DNA of 64,000 bases from Mycolicibacterium tusciae (lineage in GTDB: Bacteria; Actinomycetota; Actinomycetes; Mycobacteriales; Mycobacteriaceae): assembly GCF_002086795.1 (NCBI RefSeq), contig NZ_MVIM01000004.1, positions 186,001 through 250,000 of the forward strand, given 5' to 3'. Of this stretch, positions 37,952 to 47,295 are shown piece by piece (the first letter of the stretch is position 1; each line of letters starts with the position of its first letter). Below the pieces are notes generated by a model. It ran no database searches and was not told where the DNA came from. It worked only from the letters and a program-made list of their open reading frames with translations. Position numbers and translations under genes: made by a program.

Positions 37952-39237
37952 ACAATCTCGGTCAGTTGATCAGCGCGATCGTATTGGTCGGCGTAGCCGG
38001 CCTTTTCGCCGCGACCGACGCGGCGATCAGCACGGTATCGATGGCGCGCGTCGAGGAACTCGTGCGCGACGAGCGGCCTGGTGCGGTGCGGCTCGCGAGG
38101 GTGATGGCCGAGCGCCCGCGCTTCATCAATCTCTGCGTCTTGCTCCGAATTGCCTGCGAGGTCAGCGCGACGGTGCTGTTGGCCGCCTTCCTCGACGACT
38201 ATTTCGGGGTGAGCTGGGGACTGGTCTCGGCCGCGGCGATCATGACGGTGGTCAGCTTCGTCGCGATCGGCGTCGGACCGAGGACCGTCGGCCGGCAGAA
38301 CGCCTATTCCATCGCGCTGGTGGCTGCGCTTCCGCTGCAAGCGATTTCGATCGTGCTCACCCCGGTGAGCCGCCTGCTGGTGCTGCTCGGTAACGCGCTG
38401 ACTCCCGGCCGCGGCTTCCGCAACGGGCCGTTCTCGTCCGAGATCGAGCTGCGTGAAGTCGTCGACATGGCACAGCAGCGCGGGGTGGTGGCCGACGACG
38501 AGCGACGGATGATCCAGTCGGTGTTCGAGCTCGGCGACACCCCGGCTCGCGAAGTGATGGTGCCGCGCACCGAAATGGTGTGGATCGAGAGTGACAAGAC
38601 GGCGGGTCAGGCGACCTCGCTTGCGGTGCGCAGCGGACACTCGCGCATCCCGGTGATCGGCGAGAACGTCGATGACATCATTGGTGTCGTCTACCTGAAA
38701 GACCTTGTCCAGCGGACGTATTACTCCAACAACGGCGGACGCGACACCAAGGTGTCCGAGGTGATGCGGCCCGCGGTGTTCGTACCGGACTCCAAGCCGC
38801 TGGATGCGCTGCTGCGCGAGATGCAGCTCGACCGCGTTCACATGGTGCTGCTGGTCGACGAATACGGTGCGATTGCCGGACTGGTCACGATCGAGGATGT
38901 GCTCGAGGAGATCGTGGGTGAGATCGCCGACGAGTACGACACCGACGAAGTCGCACCGGTGGAAGAACTGGGCGAGCGTCGATACCGCGTGTCGGCGCGA
39001 CTGCCGATCGAGGATCTCGGCGAGCTGTACGACATCGAGTTCGACGAGGACCTCGACGTCGACACGGTCGGCGGGCTGGTGGCCTTCGAGTTGGGCCGTG
39101 TCCCGTTGCCGGGTGCCGAAGTGACGTGGGACGGGCTGCGACTGCTCGCCGAGGGCGGACGGGATCATCGCGGACGTGTCCACATCGGCACCGTCCTCGT
39201 CAGCCCGAACGAACAGCCGGAGGGCGACGATGAGTGA
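37948..39237 (+). CDS. CNNM/CorC-type membrane protein with CBS pair
   Basis: The 429-residue product has an N-terminal CNNM (DUF21) membrane domain with about four helices (first: [19 protein letters not shown]), a CBS pair (about 200-330; [37 protein letters not shown]), and a C-terminal CorC/HlyC domain. The family is linked to Mg2+/divalent-cation efflux. It is the Rv2366c equivalent. It overlaps ybeY at its start and the next gene by 8 bp at its end, so the run is one operon. Confidence 0.92.
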   Translation: MNNLGQLISAIVLVGVAGLFAATDAAISTVSMARVEELVRDERPGAVRLARVMAERPRFINLCVLLRIACEVSATVLLAAFLDDYFGVSWGLVSAAAIMTVVSFVAIGVGPRTVGRQNAYSIALVAALPLQAISIVLTPVSRLLVLLGNALTPGRGFRNGPFSSEIELREVVDMAQQRGVVADDERRMIQSVFELGDTPAREVMVPRTEMVWIESDKTAGQATSLAVRSGHSRIPVIGENVDDIIGVVYLKDLVQRTYYSNNGGRDTKVSEVMRPAVFVPDSKPLDALLREMQLDRVHMVLLVDEYGAIAGLVTIEDVLEEIVGEIADEYDTDEVAPVEELGERRYRVSARLPIEDLGELYDIEFDEDLDVDTVGGLVAFELGRVPLPGAEVTWDGLRLLAEGGRDHRGRVHIGTVLVSPNEQPEGDDE

Positions 39238-39547
39238 GCTTGATACCGAGGACGCCAAGTTGGTCACGCTGGCGCGTGGCGCGATGGGCCGGGCCGAGGC
39301 GTCCTGCGGTGCGGCGGTGCGCGACCTCGACGGGCGCACCTACGCCGGCGCTCCGGTCGCTTTGGACTCGCTGGAGCTGACCGCGCTGCAGGCCGCCGTC
39401 GCGGCGGCGGTGTCCAGCGGCGCGACCGGATTGGAGGCCGCCGTGCTGGTCGGTGGAAGTGTCGACGACGCCGGCGTAGCCGCGGTACGTGAATTGTCGG
39501 CGGACGCCGTCGTCATCGTCACCGACCGGGCGGGTAACCCGCAGTGA
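39230..39547 (+). CDS. Cytidine-deaminase-fold protein lacking zinc ligands (Rv2365c-like)
   Basis: The 105-residue product follows the pattern of small deaminases ([15 protein letters not shown], then [18 protein letters not shown]), but the sites that should carry (C/H)-A-E and P-C-x2-C are replaced, so no catalytic zinc site is visible. It is probably not an active deaminase. ATG 39230 lies inside the end of the CNNM gene. The end overlaps the era GTG. Position and size agree with Rv2365c. Confidence 0.75.
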   Translation: MSELDTEDAKLVTLARGAMGRAEASCGAAVRDLDGRTYAGAPVALDSLELTALQAAVAAAVSSGATGLEAAVLVGGSVDDAGVAAVRELSADAVVIVTDRAGNPQ

Positions 39548-40443
39548 CCGAGTTTCGTTCGGGCTTCGTCTGTTTCGTCGGCCGGCCCAACACCGGCAAG
39601 TCGACGCTGACCAACGCTCTGGTCGGGACCAAGGTGGCGATCACCGCCAACCAGCCGCAGACCACCCGGCACACCATCCGCGGCATCGTGCACCGCGAGA
39701 ACTTTCAGATCATCCTGATCGATACCCCGGGCTTGCACCGGCCGCGCACGCTGCTGGGCCAGCGGCTCAACGATCTGGTGAAGGACACCTACTCCGAGGT
39801 CGACGTCATCGGGCTGTGCATCCCCGCCGACGAGCGGATCGGGCCGGGGGACCGCTGGATCCTCGAGCAGATCCGCGCGATCGCGCCAAGGACCACGCTG
39901 GTCGCGATCGTCACCAAGACCGACAAGCTGGCACGCGATCGCGTTGCCGCCCAACTGATCGCGGTGAGCGAGCTGGTGGGCCGGGACACCGAGATCGTTC
40001 CCGTGTCGGCGACCACCGGTGAGAACCTCGACGTGCTGACCGACGTGCTGGCCGCACAGCTGCCGCCGGGTCCGGCTTTCTATCCCGACGGCGAGCTCAC
40101 CGACGAGCCCGAAGAAGTGTTGATGGCCGAGCTCATCCGCGAGGCCGCACTCGAAGGTGTGCGCGACGAGCTACCGCACTCACTGGCTGTGGTCATCGAG
40201 GAGGTCGAGCCACGTGAAGGGCGGGACGACTTGATCGATGTGCACGCCATTCTCTACGTCGAGCGCGACAGCCAAAAGGGCATCGTGATCGGCAAGGGCG
40301 GCGCCAGGCTGCGTGACGTCGGCACCGCGGCCCGTACGCAGATCGAAAAGCTCTTGGGCACAAAGGTTTACCTCGACCTACGGGTCAAGATCGCCAAAAA
40401 CTGGCAGCGTGACCCCAAACAGCTCGGGCGTCTGGGGTTCTGA
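39544..40443 (+). CDS. era: Era GTPase, 30S ribosome assembly factor
   Basis: Era binds 16S rRNA near its 3' end during 30S maturation. The 299-residue product has G1 GRPNTGKST, G3 DTPG, G4 TKTD and a C-terminal KH domain (GIVIGKGGARLRDVG). GTG 39544 overlaps the preceding gene by 4 bp. Together with ybeY and rsmE it makes this run ribosome-centred. It is the last plus-strand gene before a convergent minus-strand group. Confidence 0.96.
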   Translation: MTEFRSGFVCFVGRPNTGKSTLTNALVGTKVAITANQPQTTRHTIRGIVHRENFQIILIDTPGLHRPRTLLGQRLNDLVKDTYSEVDVIGLCIPADERIGPGDRWILEQIRAIAPRTTLVAIVTKTDKLARDRVAAQLIAVSELVGRDTEIVPVSATTGENLDVLTDVLAAQLPPGPAFYPDGELTDEPEEVLMAELIREAALEGVRDELPHSLAVVIEEVEPREGRDDLIDVHAILYVERDSQKGIVIGKGGARLRDVGTAARTQIEKLLGTKVYLDLRVKIAKNWQRDPKQLGRLGF

Positions 40444-40472
40444 GCACTGGAAGAACGATCCGGCGCCGTTGG

Positions 40473-40814
40473 TCACAGGTACGCGATGCAGTGCGCCGCG
40501 TCGCCCGGCGCCTGCTCGGCGACCACCGCGCCGTCCAAGGTGATACGGCATCCCTGGCTACCGGTCTTGGTGACCACGACGACTTGCAGCAATGCGACGT
40601 CGGGACCGATCGACACGGTCTGGGTGAACGGCGTCGCGGTGTCTTCGGGGATGCGGCCGCCCGGGTCGAGGTCGATCGAGTACACCGTGCCTGATCCGGT
40701 GACCTCGTAGACGACGGTCTGTGATTGCGCGGATGCCGGCGCGATGCCGATACCGGCCGATACCGCGGCCGCCGCGAACGTCAGCGCGGCGACCCTTGTG
40801 CAATTGATGCTCAT
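40473..40814 (-). CDS. Small secreted MmpS-like protein
   Basis: The 113-residue product starts with a signal peptide (alanine-rich core VAALTFAAAAVSAGIGIAP, probable cleavage after ASA-Q). The mature part (YEVTGSGTVYSIDLD, then CRITLDGAVV and a late Cys) resembles the soluble domain of MmpS accessory proteins, with two Cys that could pair. No MmpL gene is adjacent. It is the last of three minus-strand genes after the amidase and CAP genes. Confidence 0.75.
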   Translation of the reverse strand: MSINCTRVAALTFAAAAVSAGIGIAPASAQSQTVVYEVTGSGTVYSIDLDPGGRIPEDTATPFTQTVSIGPDVALLQVVVVTKTGSQGCRITLDGAVVAEQAPGDAAHCIAYL

Positions 40815-40835
40815 GAATCCTCCCGAACAAAGATT

Positions 40836-41384
40836 TCAGCCCGGGAAGCCGGCGCCCGGCTGTCCGAACGGCCGGTTCGGTGATTGCACGGGAGGTGCGC
40901 CGTCACCCTTGCCGTAGACAGCGACGACGACGGTGCGGTCGATCAGATTCGCTGACCACACGCCGATGTCGACGTTCGAGCAGTCCGACATGATCGCGTT
41001 GTAGTCAGGCCGGTGATACCACTGGTTGATCAACTCGATGCCGCTGATCGCCAGCGCCGGATTGATGGCCGTCGTCTCGGCCACGGGTCCGGCGTAGCCG
41101 GCGTTGCGCGCGCGGTCGGCCACAGTCGACCCGTCGGAACCGATGTCGCCGTTCAGCGCCCGGTTGTTGAGGACGTCGTTGGTGTGCCACTGTGCGGCCA
41201 GCCGCAGCTTGGGATTGATCTTGATGTCGGTCGTGCACCCGGCCTGGTGCTGCATGGTGTAGACGTTGGCGACCACGCTGTCGTTGAGCCGCTTGTTGTC
41301 AGCGCCCGCCGTCGGTGTCCCCAGCACGTTGCCGGCCGCCACCACCAGGACCGGGAGTGCGTATGCCAAGTGCCACGCTTTCAT
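40836..41384 (-). CDS. Secreted CAP-domain (SCP/PR1-like) protein
   Basis: The 182-residue product has a signal peptide (ALPVLVVAAGNVLGTPTAGA) and a CAP-like domain: LAAQWHTNDVLNN, AGPVAETTAI and NQWYHRPDYNAIM, with two Cys. Function in mycobacteria is unknown. ATG 41384 was chosen; a GTG four codons earlier overlaps the amidase end. It lies 11 bp after the amidase and 21 bp before the MmpS-like gene. Confidence 0.78.
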   Translation of the reverse strand: MKAWHLAYALPVLVVAAGNVLGTPTAGADNKRLNDSVVANVYTMQHQAGCTTDIKINPKLRLAAQWHTNDVLNNRALNGDIGSDGSTVADRARNAGYAGPVAETTAINPALAISGIELINQWYHRPDYNAIMSDCSNVDIGVWSANLIDRTVVVAVYGKGDGAPPVQSPNRPFGQPGAGFPG

Positions 41385-41395
41385 GGGCGATGACA

Positions 41396-42886
41396 CTACG
41401 CCACTTCGCCAGGCCTGATCTCCTCAATGGAACGGCCGGTCGGGTCCGGGTCCGGTGCCATCGACGGCGTCCACCACACCTCCGGTTGCTTGTTGGCCCA
41501 GCCGTTGATCGCCTCGAGCGCGGCGGCCAGTGAGATCAGCAACGGCTCACTGTTGGCCGGACCCATCAATTGCACCCCGATCGGCAGACCAGTGGACGTG
41601 AACCCCGCGGGCACGTTGATCGAGGGCCAGCCCAGCAGGTTCCACGGCCAGGTGACGGGACAGGCCCGGATCATGGCGCGATCGGTGGCCAACCCGCTGA
41701 GGGTGTCGTAGTCGTGGACGTTGGGGGGTGGTTGGGCGGTGGTCGGTGCCAGCACGACGTCGACGAGGTTGAAGATCCACTCGATCCGGCGGTGCGACGC
41801 CGCCTCGCGGGCGCGCGCCCTGCGCAGCGTGTGCTGCGACAGCATCCAGCCGGTCCGCATGTTGGCCTTCGTGCGCTTGTCGAGGTCCACGCCGTATCCC
41901 AGGCGGTCGGCCCAGTCCAGCAGTCCCGCGGTCGAGCGCGACAGGAAGCTCCACGACATGGCCAGGTTGTATGCGGGGTCGGCTTCGACGATCGTGTGCC
42001 CGAGCTCTTCGAGCTGTGCCGCGGTGGCTGCCATCGCGGCACGGATCTCGGGGTGCAGTTTGGCCCGGAAGGCGGTGTACGGGAACCTGGTCGACAGCGC
42101 GATCCGCAGCGGTCCCGGTGCTCGGCCGACGTAGTCCGACGTGTGCACGGGCGGCGGCTGGTGCAGGTCACCGGGAACGTTGCCCGACGCCGCGTCGAGC
42201 ACGATCGCCGCGTCGGTGACCGTCCGGGCGAGCACACCGTTGACGGTGATGCCGTTGAACGCTTCAGGCAACGGCCAGGTGGAGATCCTGCCGCGCTGGG
42301 GTTTGATGCCGACGAGGTGAGTCCACGCCGCGGGAATGCGGACGCTGCCGGCCCCGTCGGATCCGATGGCCGCGGCCACCAGGCCCGCGGCCACGGCGGC
42401 GGCGCTGCCGCCCGATGATCCGCCCGGTGTGTGCTCGCGCGACCACGGATTGCGAGTGTGCCCGAAGGCCGGTCCGCTGGTGAACGGCCACTGGCCCAGC
42501 TCGCAGGTGTTGGTCTTGCCGACGATCACCGCGCCCGCGGCCTTGAGCCGTCGTACGACTTCGGAGTCCTCGCGTGCGGGCTCGATGTCGCCCGCCGCGC
42601 CGAATCGAGTGGGCACACCCCTGACGTCGACGTCGTCTTTGACGGCGATGGGTATGCCCAGGAGCGGATGTTTTGAAAGATCCTGGCCCGCTGCGCGTTT
42701 GCGGTCCGCCTCGGCGGCGTCCGCCAGCGCTTGTTCGGTCAGCACCACCCGGAACGCGTTGAGCGTGGGCTGGCTGGCGGTGATCGCGTCCAGTGAACGG
42801 CGCACGAGGTCGTCGGACGTGACGGAACCACTCGCCAGCTGAAAAAGCTGCTGAGTGAGCGTGGGAAAACGGGTGGGCTCGACCAT
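41396..42886 (-). CDS. amiA2: Amidase signature family hydrolase (AmiA2-like)
   Basis: The 496-residue product has the amidase-signature core: catalytic Lys in GIPIAVKDDVD and the Gly/Ser-rich TPGGSSGGSAAAVAAG with the cis-Ser and nucleophile Ser. It hydrolyses an unidentified amide. It occupies the position of Rv2363 (amiA2), opposite recO. ATG 42886 directly follows a GTG codon that is an alternative start. It is 63 bp from the divergent recO. Confidence 0.9.
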   Translation of the reverse strand: MVEPTRFPTLTQQLFQLASGSVTSDDLVRRSLDAITASQPTLNAFRVVLTEQALADAAEADRKRAAGQDLSKHPLLGIPIAVKDDVDVRGVPTRFGAAGDIEPAREDSEVVRRLKAAGAVIVGKTNTCELGQWPFTSGPAFGHTRNPWSREHTPGGSSGGSAAAVAAGLVAAAIGSDGAGSVRIPAAWTHLVGIKPQRGRISTWPLPEAFNGITVNGVLARTVTDAAIVLDAASGNVPGDLHQPPPVHTSDYVGRAPGPLRIALSTRFPYTAFRAKLHPEIRAAMAATAAQLEELGHTIVEADPAYNLAMSWSFLSRSTAGLLDWADRLGYGVDLDKRTKANMRTGWMLSQHTLRRARAREAASHRRIEWIFNLVDVVLAPTTAQPPPNVHDYDTLSGLATDRAMIRACPVTWPWNLLGWPSINVPAGFTSTGLPIGVQLMGPANSEPLLISLAAALEAINGWANKQPEVWWTPSMAPDPDPTGRSIEEIRPGEVA

Positions 42887-42949
42887 CACCTATAAAGTAC
42901 CGGCGCTGCGTACACCGAACTTGTCCGATCGCAATGCAAGACTGTTGTG

Positions 42950-43792
42950 ATGCGGCTGTACCGGGATCGAGCGGTGGTGCTGCGTCAGCACAAGCTCGGT
43001 GAGGCCGACCGGATCGTCACCCTGCTCACCCGTGACCACGGGTTGGTGCGCGCGGTGGCCAAGGGGGTGCGGCGCACCCGCAGCAAGTTCGGGGCCAGGC
43101 TGGAGCCGTTCGCGCACATCGACGTTCAGCTGCATCCCGGCCGGAATCTCGACATCGTCACCCAGGTCCAGGCCATCGATGCGTTCGCCACCGACATCGT
43201 CAGCGATTACGGCCGCTACACCTGTGCGTGCGCGGTCCTCGAGACAGCCGAGCGCCTGGCAGGTGAGGAGCGGGCCCCGATGCCCGCACTGCACCGGCTG
43301 ACCGTGGGCGCGCTGCGGGCGGTGGCCGACGGCAGTAGGCCCAGGGAACTCGTACTGGACGCTTACCTGTTGCGCGCCATGGGAATCGCCGGTTGGGCTC
43401 CTGCGCTGACTGAATGCGCCCGCTGCGCGGCGCCGGGGCCGCACCGAGCGTTCCACGTCGGGGCCGGGGGCAGCGTGTGCGTCCATTGCAGGCCGTCGGG
43501 GTCGGCGACACCCCCGCAGGCGGTGATGGACCTGATGGCCGCGCTGTACGACGGGGACTGGGAGCACGCGCAGACGTCGACGTCGTCGCATCGTAGCCAG
43601 GCCAGCGGCCTGGTCGCCGCGCACCTGCAGTGGCATCTGGAGCGGCAGCTGCGGACGTTGCCGCTGGTCGAACGGATGTACCGGGTTGATCAGACAGTCG
43701 CCGACCTACGGGTTCCGCTGGTCGGGCAGGATATGGCGCATGGCTACCAAGAGGGGCAAGGAGAGGTACCCACAGCTGCCCCCGGCGCCTGA
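42950..43792 (+). CDS. recO: RecO, recombination mediator
   Basis: RecO loads RecA at gaps with RecR. The 280-residue product has the N-terminal OB fold ([21 protein letters not shown]) and a zinc-finger-like CARCAAPG...CVHC (about residues 155-180). ATG 42950 directly follows a GTG alternative. The 3' end overlaps uppS by 53 bp, so the two are coupled. Confidence 0.95.
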   Translation: MRLYRDRAVVLRQHKLGEADRIVTLLTRDHGLVRAVAKGVRRTRSKFGARLEPFAHIDVQLHPGRNLDIVTQVQAIDAFATDIVSDYGRYTCACAVLETAERLAGEERAPMPALHRLTVGALRAVADGSRPRELVLDAYLLRAMGIAGWAPALTECARCAAPGPHRAFHVGAGGSVCVHCRPSGSATPPQAVMDLMAALYDGDWEHAQTSTSSHRSQASGLVAAHLQWHLERQLRTLPLVERMYRVDQTVADLRVPLVGQDMAHGYQEGQGEVPTAAPGA

Positions 43793-44621
43793 CGACTATC
43801 CGACATTTCCCGACAAGTCGACGTGGCCGGTCGTTTTCCCCGAACTGCCGCCCCGCACCAACGGCAAGTTCGCGCGGCCGCCACAGCACACGTCCAAGGC
43901 GGTAGCCCCAGAGATCCCGGCCGGTCAGGTACCCAATCACGTCGCGGTGGTGATGGACGGCAACGGACGGTGGGCCACCCAGCGCGGGCTGCACCGCACC
44001 GAGGGGCACAAGATGGGCGAAGCGGTGCTCATCGACATCACCTGCGGAGCAATCGAAATCGGCATCAAGCACCTGACCGTGTACGCGTTCTCTACCGAGA
44101 ATTGGAAGCGCAGCAGCGAAGAGGTGCGCTTCCTGATGGGGTTCAACCGCGAGGTGGTCCGTCGTCGCCGCGAGAATCTCAACGACATGGGTGTGCGGAT
44201 GCGCTGGGTCGGTTCGCGGCCGCGCATGTGGCGCAGCGTCATCAAGGAGTTCGACATCGCCGAGCAGATGACTGTCGACAACGACGTCATCACCATCAAC
44301 TACTGCGTGAACTACGGTGGCCGCACAGAGATAGTCGAAGCGGCCCGCGAGCTTGCGCAGCAGGCGGTGGACGGCAAGATCAACCCGAGTCGGATCAGCG
44401 AGGCGGCGTTCGCCAAGCATCTGCACCGCTCCGACATCCCCGACGTCGACCTGTTCATCCGGACGTCGGGGGAGCAGCGGGCAAGTAACTTTCTGCTGTG
44501 GCAGGCGGCCTACGCCGAGTACGTCTTTCAGGACAAGTTGTGGCCCGACTACGACCGCCGCGACCTGTGGGAGGCGTGCGAGGAGTATGTGAACCGCAAC
44601 CGTAGATTCGGTAGGGCCTAG
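43740..44621 (+). CDS. uppS: UppS, long-chain (Z)-polyprenyl diphosphate synthase
   Basis: This cis-prenyltransferase makes decaprenyl diphosphate, the lipid carrier for peptidoglycan and arabinogalactan. The 293-residue product has [14 protein letters not shown] with catalytic Asp, then [10 protein letters not shown], and [17 protein letters not shown]. tuberculosis Rv2361c is 296 residues. ATG 43740 ([10 protein letters not shown]) is within recO. It abuts the following gene without a gap. Confidence 0.95.
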   Translation: MATKRGKERYPQLPPAPDDYPTFPDKSTWPVVFPELPPRTNGKFARPPQHTSKAVAPEIPAGQVPNHVAVVMDGNGRWATQRGLHRTEGHKMGEAVLIDITCGAIEIGIKHLTVYAFSTENWKRSSEEVRFLMGFNREVVRRRRENLNDMGVRMRWVGSRPRMWRSVIKEFDIAEQMTVDNDVITINYCVNYGGRTEIVEAARELAQQAVDGKINPSRISEAAFAKHLHRSDIPDVDLFIRTSGEQRASNFLLWQAAYAEYVFQDKLWPDYDRRDLWEACEEYVNRNRRFGRA

Positions 44622-45044
44622 ATGACGCTGCAGGATCGACTGGCAACGGTTCTCGGCGAAGTCCTGGTGCTGAATCGGGAAGATGACGGCGCTATCACGC
44701 TGCACCATGACGGCACGATCGCGTCGCTCCGGGTGGTGGATATCGCCGAAGGCCTCGAATTGGTGTCGCTGACGCAGATCTTGGCGTGGGACCTGCCACT
44801 GGACGCCAAACTGCGGGCGGCGGTGGCCGATCATGCTCACCACACGCTTCTCGGCACCGTGTCCCTTGCGGCCAAGAGCGGCCACAAAGAGGTGGCGGCC
44901 GGGGCCAAACGCAATTCCAAGAAGGTCGCGGATGTGTTGCTGCGCTACAACTTTCCCGCAGCTGGTCTCACCGACGATGCCTTGCGCACGCTGATCCTGA
45001 TGGTGTTGGCCACCGGTTCTGACGTGCGGCGCGCCCTAACCTGA
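44622..45044 (+). CDS. Conserved hypothetical protein (Rv2360c-like)
   Basis: The 140-residue product has no motif I recognise. The N-terminal half looks like a beta-rich domain (GAITLHHDGTIASLRVVD) and the C-terminal half is helical with a basic stretch (AAGAKRNSKKVADVLLRYNF). It begins immediately after uppS and overlaps the convergent zur by 9 bp. The same gene lies between uppS and furB in M. tuberculosis. Confidence 0.82.
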   Translation: MTLQDRLATVLGEVLVLNREDDGAITLHHDGTIASLRVVDIAEGLELVSLTQILAWDLPLDAKLRAAVADHAHHTLLGTVSLAAKSGHKEVAAGAKRNSKKVADVLLRYNFPAAGLTDDALRTLILMVLATGSDVRRALT

Positions 45045-45458
45045 CGGCTTGGCGCTCGTGCACGCCCCGCACAGCCCGAAGATCTCGATCGTGTGACTGA
45101 TGTCAGAGAATCCGTGCCTGCGGGCGACCTCGGTCGCCCACGTCTCGACCTGATCGCCCTGTACCTCGACGGTCGAACCGCACGCCCGGCACACCAGGTG
45201 GTGATGATGGCCGTCGGAGCAGCGCCGGTACACCGCCTCGCCGGTGTCGGTGCGCAGCGCGTCGACGACGCCTGCCGCGGCCATCTGCTGCAGGGTGCGG
45301 TAGACGGTGGTGAGCCCGATACCCTCACCGCGCCTGCGCAATTCGTCGTGTAACTCCTGGGCGGATCGAAATTCGTCGAGCCTGTCCAGTAGTGCCGCGA
45401 TCGCGGCGCGCTGCCGGGTGGAGCGGACTCCGGTAGCGGCCGCCGCGGGCCCCGTCAC
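45036..45458 (-). CDS. zur: Zur (FurB), zinc uptake regulator
   Basis: This 140-residue Fur-family repressor binds operators of zinc-uptake genes when zinc-loaded. It has a winged helix (RSTRQRAAIAALLDR, LTTVYRTLQQMAAAG), a His-rich metal site (SDGHHHHLVCRAC) and two Cys pairs (CRAC, CGAC) for structural zinc. GTG 45458 overlaps the smtB stop (GTGA), giving the smtB-zur operon known from M. tuberculosis (Rv2358-Rv2359). Confidence 0.94.
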   Translation of the reverse strand: MTGPAAAATGVRSTRQRAAIAALLDRLDEFRSAQELHDELRRRGEGIGLTTVYRTLQQMAAAGVVDALRTDTGEAVYRRCSDGHHHHLVCRACGSTVEVQGDQVETWATEVARRHGFSDISHTIEIFGLCGACTSAKPSG

Positions 45459-45823
45459 CCGTGGCCCTCCGCAGCGTGCGTCACGGCTGCAACGACGATG
45501 TCAGCCAGGTGGTGATCGACCAGGCGGTACATCACCTCTCGTCCCGATCGCGAGCCCGCCACCACCCCGGCGGATTTGAGGATCCGCAGATGCTGGCTGA
45601 CCAACGGTTGGGGCACCGCCAGCGCGTCGACGAGTTCGTGGACACAGCGCGCCGATTCGCGCAGTTGCAGCACGATCGCAATGCGCACCGGGGCGGCCAA
45701 CGCCCGCAACAGGTCGCCGGACGTGTCGAGCACATCGCGCGGCGGCAACTCGGGAAACGGCTCGCCACTGTGATCATGACCGTTCTCGACGGGATCTTCG
45801 GCGAAAGTGGAAACCATTTTCAT
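45455..45823 (-). CDS. smtB: SmtB, ArsR-family zinc-responsive repressor
   Basis: The 122-residue winged-helix product has [17 protein letters not shown], the recognition region [19 protein letters not shown] and a metal-site helix with [20 protein letters not shown], whose Asp/His pattern suits the alpha5 zinc site. It represses the operon with zur when metal-free. The start is ATG 45823 or ATG 45817; neither has a clear ribosome site, and both overlap a candidate operator. It is divergent from glyS. Confidence 0.9.
   Translation of the reverse strand: MKMVSTFAEDPVENGHDHSGEPFPELPPRDVLDTSGDLLRALAAPVRIAIVLQLRESARCVHELVDALAVPQPLVSQHLRILKSAGVVAGSRSGREVMYRLVDHHLADIVVAAVTHAAEGHG
45808..45822. promoter_or_regulatory. 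Candidate Zur-type operator at the smtB start
   Basis: TGAAAATGGTTTCCA (minus strand) is an AT-rich imperfect palindrome resembling the mycobacterial Zur box TGAAAATGATTTTCA, recalled from memory. It overlaps the smtB start codons, so it could be coincidental coding sequence. Confidence 0.4.
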
Positions 45824-45838
45824 TATGGCGCCCAGAAT

Positions 45839-45858
45839 ACATGCAGACTTCCGCATGT
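45839..45858. promoter_or_regulatory. Candidate SmtB operator between smtB and glyS
   Basis: ACATGC-N8-GCATGT is a perfect six-base inverted repeat, extendable to a loose 12-2-12 symmetry (AATACATGCAGA/CCGCATGTCA), the geometry of ArsR/SmtB operators. It lies 16 bp upstream of smtB ATG 45823. Binding by SmtB is inference. Confidence 0.5.
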
Positions 45859-45894
45859 CAACCGGGTGCGAGCTTCTCGCTAGGGTGTTATCCC

Positions 45895-47295
45895 GTGGCT
45901 TCCATCATCGACACCGTCGCCAACCTCGCCAAGCGTCGTGGACTCGTCTTCCAGTCCGGCGAGATCTACGGAGGCACCAAGTCGGCGTGGGACTACGGCC
46001 CACTCGGGGTGGAACTCAAGGAGAACATCAAGCGCCAGTGGTGGCGTTCGGTCGTCACCGGTCGCGACGACGTCGTCGGCCTGGACAGCGCGATCATCCT
46101 GCCCCGTGAGGTGTGGGTGGCCTCGGGGCACGTCGAGGTGTTCAACGACCCGTTGGTCGAGTGTCTGAACTGCCACAAGCGCCACCGTCAGGACCACATG
46201 CAGGAGGCGTACGCCGAGAAGCAGGCGAAGAAGGACGGTGTCACAGTCGACCCCGACACGGTGTCGATGAGCGAGATCGTGTGTCCGGACTGCGGCACGA
46301 AGGGGCAATGGACCGAGCCGCGCGACTTCAACATGATGCTCAAGACCTACCTCGGCCCGATCGAGACCGAGGAGGGCCTGCACTATCTGCGTCCGGAGAC
46401 GGCGCAGGGCATCTTCGTCAACTTCGCGAACGTCGTCACCACCGCGCGTAAGAAGCCGCCGTTCGGTATCGGGCAGATCGGCAAGAGCTTCCGTAACGAG
46501 ATCACGCCGGGCAACTTCATCTTTCGCACCCGCGAGTTCGAACAGATGGAGATGGAGTTCTTCGTCGAACCAGACAGCGCCCCCGAATGGCACCAGTACT
46601 GGATCGACACGCGGCTGCAGTGGTACGTCGATCTCGGCATCGACCGCGACAACCTGCGGCTCTACGAGCATCCGAAGGAGAAGCTGTCGCACTACAGTGA
46701 CCGAACCGTCGACATCGAGTACAAGTTCGGCTTCCAGGGCAACCCGTGGGGTGAGCTCGAAGGTGTGGCGAACCGGACCAACTTCGACTTGTCAACGCAC
46801 TCAAAGCATTCCGGCGTCGACCTGTCGTTCTACGACCAGGCTACCGAGACCAGGTACGTGCCCTACGTCATCGAACCCGCAGCCGGCCTGACGCGGTCGC
46901 TGATGGCGTTCCTGGTCGACGCGTATCACGAGGACGAGGCGCCCAACGCCAAGGGCGGTGTGGACAAGCGCACCGTGCTCCGGCTCGATCCGCGGTTGGC
47001 TCCGGTCAAGGCCGCGGTGCTGCCGCTGTCGCGCAACGAGCAGCTGTCGCCGAAGGCGCGTGATCTTGCCGCCGAGCTTCGCAAGTCCTGGAACGTCGAG
47101 TTCGACGATGCGGGCGCCATCGGGCGGCGCTACCGCCGCCAGGACGAGATCGGCACACCGTTCTGCGTGACGGTCGACTTCGACACACTCGAGGACCAGG
47201 CCGTGACGATCCGCGAACGCGACGCCATGACACAGGAGCGCGTGGCACTCGATGCCGTCAGCGATTACCTCGCTGTCCGGCTCAAGGGCGCCTAG
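45895..47295 (+). CDS. glyS: GlyS, glycyl-tRNA synthetase (class II, alpha2 type)
   Basis: It charges tRNA-Gly. The 466-residue product begins [16 protein letters not shown] and has [13 protein letters not shown], two Cys pairs ([16 protein letters not shown]), class II motif 2 with [16 protein letters not shown] and the late [13 protein letters not shown] 45895 was chosen over an upstream ATG because it begins the conserved N-terminus. A TAGGGT lies just upstream, suggesting a short leader. Its stop shares CTAG with the convergent TPM-domain gene. Confidence 0.96.
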   Translation: MASIIDTVANLAKRRGLVFQSGEIYGGTKSAWDYGPLGVELKENIKRQWWRSVVTGRDDVVGLDSAIILPREVWVASGHVEVFNDPLVECLNCHKRHRQDHMQEAYAEKQAKKDGVTVDPDTVSMSEIVCPDCGTKGQWTEPRDFNMMLKTYLGPIETEEGLHYLRPETAQGIFVNFANVVTTARKKPPFGIGQIGKSFRNEITPGNFIFRTREFEQMEMEFFVEPDSAPEWHQYWIDTRLQWYVDLGIDRDNLRLYEHPKEKLSHYSDRTVDIEYKFGFQGNPWGELEGVANRTNFDLSTHSKHSGVDLSFYDQATETRYVPYVIEPAAGLTRSLMAFLVDAYHEDEAPNAKGGVDKRTVLRLDPRLAPVKAAVLPLSRNEQLSPKARDLAAELRKSWNVEFDDAGAIGRRYRRQDEIGTPFCVTVDFDTLEDQAVTIRERDAMTQERVALDAVSDYLAVRLKGA

